This document shows positions 55,611-64,000 of a stretch of 64,000 nucleotides of DNA, in pieces (positions within the stretch are counted from its first letter, which is position 1; each line of letters opens with the position of its first letter). The notes under the pieces are model-generated. The model searched no databases, had not been told where the DNA came from, and worked only from the letters and a program-made list of their open reading frames with translations. The stretch is taken from positions 400,857,889 to 400,921,888 of the forward strand of contig NC_081408.1 in assembly GCF_030272615.1 (NCBI RefSeq), read 5' to 3'. The position numbers and the translations under genes are program-made. Source of the DNA: Cryptomeria japonica (lineage: Eukaryota > Streptophyta > Pinopsida > Cupressales > Cupressaceae).

Positions 55611-56840
55611 GTTGTAGAGAGTTGGTTTGGTTGGTATATTGCAAATATATTTATATGGATTCAAGGATTCAGAGATTAGTATCTTGAGTTGATTCAACAT
55701 GAGTTTTTGTGTTCCAGAAGGTGATTTGATCAGGTTATGTGATCTGGTATGGTGACTAGTTTTTCTATTGGTTCTGCATTGCAGAGTTGTAATTTATGGT
55801 TTGTATTGCTCCGAAATTGATTCATTATGTTGTGCGGATTTAGGAGAGTTTTTGGGACATTCATGTGTGTGGTTCATGATTTGAAACTTCACAAGCATAT
55901 CTTTCAGTTTGTCAGTTCGTGTTCTTGAGCTCTGGAAGAGAGATGATGATGATTCTAGTGATCTAAGTTGTTGTGGAGGAATTCACATTGCTTGTTGGTG
56001 TTTCTAGATCATGTGCTATGCGTATTACTTGTTCACATTGTTTTTTGTGTGTGTTATTGAAGATTTTATTGGTCTGGTGGTATTCTTCATCTTATACGAC
56101 TTTCTGGATGACCCGATGGTTCTTGCGTGTTGCGATTGATCTTGGCGAGATATTCGGTGGTGTTGTGTGTTTGAGGATTTGATTTGGGTCCATGTTATGT
56201 CCTTGATGATATTGTATTGGTCCAAATATAGATTTATGTATCATTTGATTTAATTTTGTAATTATTTCCTATGAGTTGAGCCGAGCTTGAAATTAAGGTT
56301 CATGATTTGTATAAATAAGTGTAATATTCATGTAAGATGTGTGTCTGTGTTCTTTGCGAGTTTTGTATGTGCGAACAAGAGAATCGATCTTTTGATAGAG
56401 TGTTGAAGAGAAGATAAGTGTGGTAGAGCAGATAGTGTGCTTAACTGGAACTGTTATGAATTTGGAGATTCTATTCTTTTAGTTCATGTAATCCAAATTG
56501 GTGTCTAATCTTTGTAAGGAAGTGAGCCTTCCCAGGGTTGTAGCCCTTTGTTGTTTTTGAGTAGTGAGCTCTAGGCAGTGTGTTTGAATGCATGTACATT
56601 CTTCATTGTAATATTTACACATACTACTGCAGAGTATCATCTTATTGTGGGTAGATTCCCATCGTGTTTTTTCCCTTAACCGGGTTTTCCATGTCAAAAA
56701 TTTATCTTATGTGTGTTGTTGATGTGGTGTTTATTTTTGTTATTGCTTCTCTTGATCAGATCTTAAGTTGAGGCTAATTTGTTTAAGTTTGGTGTCACCC
56801 CACCCCCCCTCTCAATTTTCCCGCATTGTTGTTGCCAACA
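55611..56840 (+). repeat. C4 5' LTR (left edge uncertain)
   Basis: Ends ...GTTGCCAACA directly before a tRNA-Met-type PBS, so it is a plus-strand copia 5' LTR. The left edge is placed at TGTTGTAGAG (55611) because it has the expected TG start and gives a length like the C1, C2 and N1 LTRs. No second copy is in the window. It shares phrases such as GTGAGCTCTAG...TGCAT...TACATTC and GGTTTTTCC-like blocks near its end with the C2 and N1 LTRs. Confidence 0.6.
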
Positions 56841-56854
56841 ATTGGTATCATAGC
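56841..56854 (+). promoter_or_regulatory. Primer-binding site of C4
   Basis: ATTGGTATCATAGC, the initiator tRNA-Met type with one change. X2 is inserted 18 bases further on, so only the first bases of the C4 interior are here. Confidence 0.82.
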
Positions 56855-56872
56855 TAGATCCTCTGGAAGAAG

Positions 56873-58066
56873 TGTAGACACCTAAAAATGTCTCATTGAT
56901 CATGTACTAATTATTCCTCTAGTTGATTAAATAACTCTTTAATTATTTAATTAATTAATCTTATTCTTCTAATTTCACATTTCTTCTATAATCTTACTAA
57001 TTGTTTCAATTTCAATTCTATCACCGTTTAATCATTTAAACTATTTTCTAATGATTAATTAAATATTTATTATTTAATTAATTATGATTTTAATCTTTCA
57101 ATTTAAATAATTTTTATTATTAAAATAAATTTATTCTCAATTTCTATTTCTAATCAATTAATCATTAACCCTCTTCTAAATATTAATTAAATATTTATTT
57201 TTTAATTAATTATGATTTTAATCCTTTAATTTAAATAATCTTTATTATTTAAATAAATTCATATTCTTCTAATTTCATCTAAATTCAAATACATGTGCAT
57301 GATTTCAAAAATCAAATTGAAAATCAAAGTCAAGTTCTAAATATATTCAAACAACAAATTGAATTTAAAATAAATTCAATATTTGAATTGAATCTCATGC
57401 AAAGATTAAATTGAAAATCAAAGTCAAAGTGCAAGCACATACTAAATTAATTAATTAAATCATTATCTTTCCAATCTCTATTTCTATCTTCCACTTTGGT
57501 TTTTTCCAAAAAGCTTTCATTCAGTTAACTATTCCATCTATTTTAATTAATTATTTCAATTAAATGATTAATTACATCATTCTTTAATTATCCTCCAATC
57601 ATTATTTTCCTATCTTTCAATCAACTTTTTTTTTCTCAATCAGTTAACTCAATTAACTATTCAATCTATTATGTTTCACCCCCAAATCGACAGTTCAACT
57701 AGCAATCAACATGTGAGCTCACCTGAGTTCCACCTCTTGATCATTTTATTCCACCTCTCAATCAATCCTCTCCAATAATCTAAAAATTGAGCATTCAATC
57801 TCCATTTTTAGAATCACGAACTTTGAATCTTTGTGTCAATTGCAGGTTGCCATCGTAATATCTGAGAGCCATCATACCACGAAGAAGAGAAGAACAATGG
57901 AAGCCATATGTAGTCATGGGATAGGGAGTCTTAATTGATATTTTACATCCTTATTGCTTTGATTGTGTTATTCTATTGATGTTGTTTGAATTTATTAGCT
58001 AGAATAGGGATTCGTGGATTTCCTTATTATTTTTAGTTTAGCAATGATGATTTTAAGCATGCGACA
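56873..58066 (+). repeat. X2 5' LTR
   Basis: 1194 bases, TGTAGACACC ... GCGACA. It is very A+T-rich. It contains a direct repeat of about 125 bases (about 57040-57165 and 57165-57280) built on TTAATTAAATATTTATT and TAATTAATTATGATTTTAAT. A smaller one, TTGAAAATCAAAGTCAA, is at about 57317 and 57411. The end is set by the adjacent PBS-like site. The partner LTR is outside the window. Confidence 0.72.
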
Positions 58067-58086
58067 TTTTGGTGAACCCGACATGA
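58067..58086 (+). promoter_or_regulatory. Probable primer-binding site of X2
   Basis: TTTTGGTGAACCCGACATG directly after the LTR end. The TTTGG(C/T)GA start resembles plant Ty3/gypsy primer sites. The matching tRNA is not identified. It differs from the copia sites in this window. Confidence 0.55.
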
Positions 58087-58189
58087 ACAACAACTAATTA
58101 ACCCTCTATGTTTTTTGTGTGATTTTGCAAGATCGTACAAATTTTGAGAATTTTTGTAGGTTTTGTACAGATTTCAAAGGGTGATTTAA

Positions 58190-58880
58190 TCATCACGCAA
58201 CCATGCAGACATCATCACACAATCGCAAAGACAAAATTACGCATTCGACCTGACAGGATCACGTATTTGTGTTGATACCTTCACACATTCGCCTAGACAT
58301 AATTACACATTCGTCATTCATATTTAAGAATTCTGTTTTGTTTTCCTATTTTTTAATCCCCCTTCTATCTAAATTATGTATTCAATTCTGCAAATCTGAA
58401 GATTTTTTATCCTTATATGGTGATTTCAATATAACATCTCATGGCACATAAGGTAAAATTTAAGATTTCAGGTGCTCGAAGAACAACAAAACAAAGGAGG
58501 CAAGCCAAAATTACCTGCGAATCCTAAAGGTAGAAAAGAGAATACAAGACCTTGAAGACCAACCAGTTATTGGTAGATACAACAACCTTGTTCTACCATA
58601 CAGAGTGAAATATGACTTGCTTAATATAGAATGGTTGATGAGAGATCTGACTAGGGCCTCACAGTCTCTTTTGCAAGTTTCTGGTGAAGTTTAAGCTTTT
58701 TTGTATATTTTCTTAATTCTTTGTTTGTTTGTCACGCATTTGCCCTATCAGTTTCACACATTCGCTCTATTAGTTTCATGCATTCGCTCTGTTAGTTTCA
58801 CGCATTTTCTCACTCATCATAATGCAATTGCCTAGACATTATTATGCATTCGCTCAATTAGGATCATGCATTTGTTTGAT
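58190..58880 (+). repeat. Degenerate CATTCGC repeats in the X2 leader
   Basis: Two clusters (about 58190-58320 and 58730-58880) of a unit of roughly 22-24 bases, of the form CACGCATTCGCTCTATTAGTTT. At least ten recognisable CATTCGC or CATTTGC cores occur. Between the clusters (58320-58730) lies non-repetitive sequence with a short coding-like piece. It is non-coding overall. Confidence 0.65.
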
Positions 58881-59204
58881 AACTAGTTTGACTTTCTATT
58901 TTCTAGTTTTCCTGTGTTTTCTAGTTACTGATTCCCTGTTTGCAGCGTGTGGCAAAATTACAGAGAAGGCTTGATCATCCCAGATTATTTTGGAAACCAC
59001 TAACAATTTGATGATAGGATCCTTTAGGGTTAAATCACTTTTGGATTTTGGGTTTAAAATTGACATGCATGATCTCACACTTTAGCTTGGTGCTTAAAAT
59101 TGATCTTGGGATTTGTTAGTCCCCCCCGCAATTTTTCCTTTTGAATGTTCATACTCGTGGGTTGCCTTTTGTGCCTTTTTCTTTTGTCGGGTCATTTGTT
59201 TTCC

Positions 59205-59640
59205 TTTGCACTTGAACCGTTGAACTCTTTCTAAAAATTTCAATAGGTTCAAGGTTCAAAGCGCGTTTATGAAGAAAGTCATTTGTGGTCTTTGTTGTCG
59301 TGTGAGCAAGTGTGCTTTATTTTACATCTTGAAGTTTTGAACCAGTTGAACTTTTTGTTAAATGGTTCAAGGTTCAAAATGCCTTTTGTGAGTCACGGAA
59401 ATGCATCGTTGTATAACGAGCATGGGTCCATATGTTTTAAGTTGATTTTTCATATTGAACCTTGAACCAAATCTCAAGTGGTTTAAAGGGTTCAAGGTTC
59501 ACGTTTAATAGTCATTGTTGTCGCTCGTTCCTGGTGTTGTTATGTGTTGCTCACTCACTGTTATATTTCTTAAATGAACTTGAACCGTTGAACTTTTTGT
59601 CAAATGGTTCAAGGTTCATGAGTTCATTTCAAAACTAACT
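59205..59640 (+). repeat. Four-copy palindromic GGTTCAA repeat in the X2 leader
   Basis: Units near 59213-59260, 59337-59381, 59456-59503 and 59578-59624, spaced about 120 bases. In each, TTGAACCxxTTGAAC is followed about 15-20 bases later by its near reverse complement GGTTCAAGGTTCA, so each unit can fold into a hairpin. No gene is in this stretch. Confidence 0.75.
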
Positions 59641-60142
59641 CTAAGGTTTTTTTTGGATGAAAATGAAAGTGGCATGACAAGAAGGAATATTCCCTTTTCA
59701 GTAGTTTAAAATTCTAAATATGGAAAGTAATCACGAGTGCATCAGACTATTTGTGCGGAAGTGATGGATAATTAAGAAGGTGTCAGATTTTGGTCATTTC
59801 ACCATTACTTCGCACGCTTGGGTAAATCACGATGAAGCGTGTGTGGCTTTATAGATATTTTCCCGTCTGATTGAAGGAAATGTATGAATTTATTTCCATA
59901 GTTGAGAAGGTTGCAGCTACCATACTTGAGCAAATTGGAGGTGTCGAAGGTAAAAGCGGCTTTGATTTCCTGAGGAATTTCCAGTTTTCATGGAGGTAAC
60001 GGGTAATTTCAGATGATTTTTCCTAAGTTGTGTTTCTTTAAGTTCTGAAGATTTATCAGTATAGAAAGAAAAATCTCTAAATTGTTGGAGTAGGATTCTG
60101 CCTTGTTTTAGAATTTCTTGGTTAGAAGTATAGATAGGCAGT

Positions 60143-63100
60143 ATGAGGCCAATACTGCTGAAGCTTGGTCGGACCTCGTGTCTAGTGAGTATTTTACCAG
60201 AGCTAGAAGACACCTCCTTGGTTCATGAAGATTTAGGGGATTTCCTAGAAAGAGCCAAGAACCCTCAAACCGGTTCATTGATGGAGAAAATAGTGAAAAG
60301 TGGTCTTGTGGAAGTTGTTGCATTCCCGCTTGTCGCACTGTGTCTGGATTTAGTGATGGCCTGCATGAACTGATATGACACAGAGAACATATGTATCAGA
60401 ACTAGTAATGGTGAGTTGTTGGTCAATATCAACAGAGAAATAGTAGTGGTGACAATGGGAATTCCACACAAGGACGAATATGAGGACTGGACTATTGGGA
60501 ACTCGTATGCCTACTTCTCGGAAAAGAAGAATAAGTACAAGAGTGTGGTTGCTATGAATTGGCTCCTAAAAGTTCAAAAAGGAGGGTCACGACTGCCAAA
60601 ACCCCTGACTAGAGAGAACTTCATTACAAAAGTGTGAGATATTGTGATACTTCTAAACAAGGTGAAGGGAAAATTAGATTCTTTCTATTTGGAAGATTGG
60701 ATGTACTTTTTCATCCAAGTGGTGTTATCTAGTGACAGGTATCTCGATTGGTCTCAGGTAATTGCAAAGAGACTTCATTAAGGGTTGAGTAATTTTGTGG
60801 GAATGACAGGTTTTTATAGGTCTTCTTTTCTTTTTTACATACTAGCTTGTACAAGGGGTTGGCCTGGTCTTCCTAATGAACCTTGGGTAGATGGGATGAG
60901 GGTGTATAATTTTTATCCCCTATTACAACAGTAGAGACATGTTGAGCAGATTGATAAATGGAATGGAGTCTTCATGGGAAGACTTATTTCTGAGCTTCAG
61001 GGGAATGTGAACAAGAGGATGTCTATTGAAGCAATGGAATTCATGAGCATATATGGTATCTTCTTTCTTCAATTTCCCAAGTTTACTTATCTACAAGTAG
61101 GCGGTTTTGAGGGCCAACCATTCAAGCTGCCTAGGTATGCTTTTGACAGTTATGTACTTATAGAGGTAAGCAGGCAGCTAGCTTACATTGACAAAAGATT
61201 GGGAACAAAGGGCGAGTCTGGAGTTGTATTACCTGTTGAACTCAGATACTATAGCTGCAAATTTGTATCAGATGCTTTGAACCTGGAACTAGAATTGAAA
61301 AGGATGAAGCTACAGCCATATGTGGCAAGGCAAAAGTTTGACAGTAGGGGCTATGCAATGGAACACCTAAATGTAGATAGTCATTTTTGTCATGAACCTT
61401 AGTTAGAGGATTATTAGGAGAACTATAGTGACGAGTATGAGGTAAGGAAGAGACTATGGTCCAGGTTCACTTTGTAGCAAATAACTACCATGAGGCTTCC
61501 AATTAATATATCCGAAGTATCAGAAGATACAAGGGAGGATGTTTTAGATCTTGAGTTTGACACAAAGGTTCATGGAAAACCGATTCCAGAAATTGATTGG
61601 AACAAAAAGGAGGATGACAGTATCCAAGCTAGAACCTTCAACGTTGTGAGGAGAACAAAAAGATGGTTGAGGAACCAAAATTTTATGGAGGGACCTCACA
61701 TGTCCTCGCATGAACTAAGAATTGATTCACACATTGTGACTCAATCTCCCATTTCTTCCACTAACAAAATTGTTAATGTTGCAGGTGTTTCAAGACCTAT
61801 TGTTGAGAAAATCCAACCAAGGAGATCAAAGAGATCGCCATTAGGTCTCACAAGTGCTCGGGTAACTCACTCTAGGAGCAAGAAGAAGAGTAAGGAGCCC
61901 ATATCAAAATAGATTGTTGTAGACTTAGACCCTAGTGAAGAGGTTGAGGAGACAATGGATTTATAGAATCTGGATGAACCTAAAATGCAGGAAATAGACA
62001 CGAGCAAGGAAGAAGAAATCCAACAAGAGCCCATGAACACCATGGTTATTGTCACTTCACCCGATATACAGACAACTCCTCCACCTAAGGAACCTATGGG
62101 TGCACCACAATGGTTGGAAGCTGTTGTTGGAAAGAAATGGAGTGTAGTGCCGATTACAATCCCTATTGAAGACATGGTCAACCGATGTTTAGGAAAGACA
62201 TCAAAGTCAAAGAAACTCAAGACACAGACAATGCTTGAAGTGGAAGAAGCAACATATCACTAGACGACTGAGATAGCCAAACCAATTCTAGGGAAGGATG
62301 TAGATAAAGCTACTAAGGAAGATTTTACCATTGAAAAGATAGATTTGGGAGTTGCTTCACGTGTTGTGGATGTTAAGCATTTGGAATAATCCACAAAAAG
62401 AATAATTTCAAGAACATGGAAGGATGAAAAATGACAAAAGAGAATTGAAACAAGTTGTTACTTTGATGGCCAAGTATATCAATGCCATCCATGGTCCAAA
62501 TCCCCAACCTTTGTCACAGATACTGATATCATTTGATCCCAAATCTTCGGCCAATCAGAAGATGTTGGACCAGGTTCAAAGGAATAGAGTAGTTACATAA
62601 ATGTTCAATAAATGGTTTGATCTTATTATGCAATAGGGATCAGATTATATTGTTAATCTAGTAAAAGTTTATAAAGATGCCGAAACTGTCATCAAGGAAT
62701 TAGAGCTGGAAACGGTGGCTTGGGAGAAAGAAAGAATCAAATGGGTGGTGATCCTTGCGTAAATGAATGATATACAAAAATATGGGGTAATGAAGTTCTT
62801 GGCCGAAAAACAAGTAGAAAATCTAGATGAAAATGTATTGTATGTATCAAGGAAGAACGTGGAGTGGCGCAACTTGATCATTAAACAAGGTCATGAAGAA
62901 TCCACCAAATTTCTTAGAGGATTGACATATTTGATAGATACAATACAAAAGGATCTCAAGTGCATTGACATTTAGCTCATGAAAGACGGTGCCAAGACAA
63001 TTGAGGCAACTGAGGATATGACCAAGATTTTTCAGGAAAGAATCCAATCCATTCAGATGACAAAATCTTTGACCACAGACGAATTCTCAAAGGTGGCAAG

Positions 63101-63182
63101 GATTGAATCAATGCTCATAGTCTGTTATGACCATTTGGAGGTTCACAAGGCAAAAGTAGCACAGGTAAACATGGACAAATAG
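60143..63182 (+). pseudogene. X2 ORF: large protein of unknown function, related to X1 (broken)
   Basis: One reading frame from 60143 to 62263 with stops near 60371, 60635, 60779, 60932, 61400, 61415, 61475, 61910 and 61964. A shift to another frame continues at about 62281-63182. The globular part includes D-W-S-Q-V-I-A-K-R-L-H-x-G-L (about 60745) and the signature Y-L-Q-V-G-G-F-E-G-Q-P-F-K-L-P-R-Y (about 61090-61140) followed by E-V-S-R-Q-L. X1 has the same pieces in the same order. The middle (61490-61912) is basic (R-R-S-K-R-S, S-R-S-K-K-K-S-K), which could bind nucleic acid or direct nuclear import (inference). The C-terminal part (62440-63182) is helical and charged. The start is uncertain; an upstream ATG at 59881 opens a short frame of about 39 codons. 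Confidence 0.68.
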
Positions 63183-64000
63183 GTGTGGAAGCAGAGAATC
63201 CAACACATCGGTCTTTCGTATTTTCAAGTTATCCTAAACTTCTCGATGGCGCACCTAGAATGGCATGGTTCTGCGGAAAAGTAGGACAGATCTGTAACCT
63301 CCTCTACCACAGTGGAAGCATAGTTGATCCAAAGATGAAGTGTCAACCTCCCAATGGTTGTTGATTTAGTTTTCTTTCCTGTTGTTTTAAATGGTTTCTT
63401 TTACTTTGATAAAAAGTAAATGTAATTTGATTATGTAAAAACTATGAGCCTGGAGGCTATTTAAGCTGAAAAGCTTGTCTTTGTAAGGGTTCTGAAAACT
63501 ATGATTTTTAGGAGCAGCAGATAATATTTTGGTTCGCATATGAATTGTTTGAAAATACAATAGCTGATTATCAATGAAATGCTATGTTATGCAATCTTTG
63601 AATCTGTGTGTTTAAAGATTCGTAATCTTTCTTGAGAAAGTTGTTATGGGCATGATATAATTATGTGATCAGTTATCTCTATATTTTTCTTCAGTTCATG
63701 GTGATCATTAGTTGTTATAAGACTCGCATGTATTGATTTTCTTGATCCCCCTTGCCTTGTGAGGCATGAGAGAGTATCGATTAGCCATCAGTATTGATGA
63801 GCCTCTATTGTGTTTTGAATTTATATAGTGAGCATGTTTCTAAATAAAAGTCTGTGAACTCTCTTTAAATATTCTTTCAAAAAAAATTCTATGTTTACAG
63901 TTTTGAAGGCATTTATTTGTGTTGATGAATGAATGTTGAATCCTTTCAATGCTTTCTGGTAAAAAGTATTAGCATATCATTTGTATAGTAAATTCATTGC
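63183..64000 (+). other. X2 region downstream of the ORF
   Basis: A+T-rich with no open frame. It could be an untranslated 3' region or spacer. A run of A at about 63880-63887 is present. No LTR start, polypurine tract or pol coding is seen before the window ends. Confidence 0.4.

Larger units (their letters stand above)
56873..64000 (+). mobile_element. X2: LTR element encoding an unrecognised large protein, right end beyond the window
   Basis: Begins with an LTR (56873-58066), then a PBS-like site, a repeat-rich leader (58190-59640) and a large degraded ORF (about 60143-63182) related to X1. It is inserted just after the C4 PBS; the left flank is AGAAG (56868-56872). The 3' LTR and any gag or pol downstream would lie beyond 64000. 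Up to the window end no gag, protease, reverse transcriptase or integrase is seen. Confidence 0.78.

Noticed and set aside
58190-59640. CRISPR-like array of short repeats
   Set aside because: Units are degenerate, adjacent or irregularly spaced, lack uniform spacers, and lie in the leader of a plant LTR element.

Overview
This window is almost entirely nested retrotransposon DNA from a large plant nuclear genome. The A+T-rich base composition, the nesting up to four levels deep and the heavy decay suggest a gymnosperm (inference; no host gene is present to confirm it). I found no convincing host gene, tRNA, rRNA or CRISPR array. Twelve LTR-type elements or fragments are resolved, several by matching 5-bp target-site duplications (TSDs) and primer-binding sites (PBS). 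I name them as follows. A1, A2, A3 are one non-autonomous Ty1/copia family on the minus strand. C1 and C2 are Ty1/copia elements with degraded gag-pol on the plus strand. C3 (minus) and C4 (plus) are copia fragments. N1 is a non-autonomous element with copia-like ends. G1 (minus) and G2 (plus) are Ty3/gypsy elements. X1 (ORFs on minus) and X2 (plus) are elements whose large ORF resembles neither gag nor pol.

Layout. G1 is the oldest host: its 5' LTR, PBS and gag lie at about 46900 down to 45335, its gag continues at 20819-20300, and its protease runs to 19845. It was split by C1 (3995-19844) and by N1 (20820-45334). C1 carries A1 in its 5' LTR (1-3994, left end outside the window), A2 in its gag (5590-7951, TSD ATGAT) and C2 in its gag (8038-14664). 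N1 carries G2 in its 3' LTR (27635-44764, TSD ATTTG). G2 in turn carries X1 in its 5' LTR (28300-34742, TSD GAACC). To the right lie unresolved LTR sequence (46877-49289), the 3' end of C3 (49290-49958), A3 (49959-54380, right end lost), an unassigned stretch (54381-55610), the 5' LTR and PBS of C4 (about 55611-56854) and X2 (56873 to the window end).

Function. C1, C2 and G2 once encoded gag, protease, integrase, reverse transcriptase and RNase H; all are now broken by stops, frameshifts and lost catalytic residues. The A family keeps gag-protease but has an acidic domain in place of integrase, reverse transcriptase and RNase H. N1 keeps a coiled-coil/zinc-knuckle gag-like ORF and a second ORF of unknown role. 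X1 and X2 encode related proteins of roughly 1000 residues with no gag or pol homology that I can see, each behind a repeat-rich leader. These three groups must have depended on enzymes from other elements. The most interesting points are the shared X1/X2 protein, the A-family acidic domain, an archaeal-type RNase H placed upstream of the reverse transcriptase in G2, and recurrent duplicated polypurine tracts with an inverted repeat at the 3' LTR junction of the copia-like elements. All alignments were made by eye, so identities and boundaries need computation.
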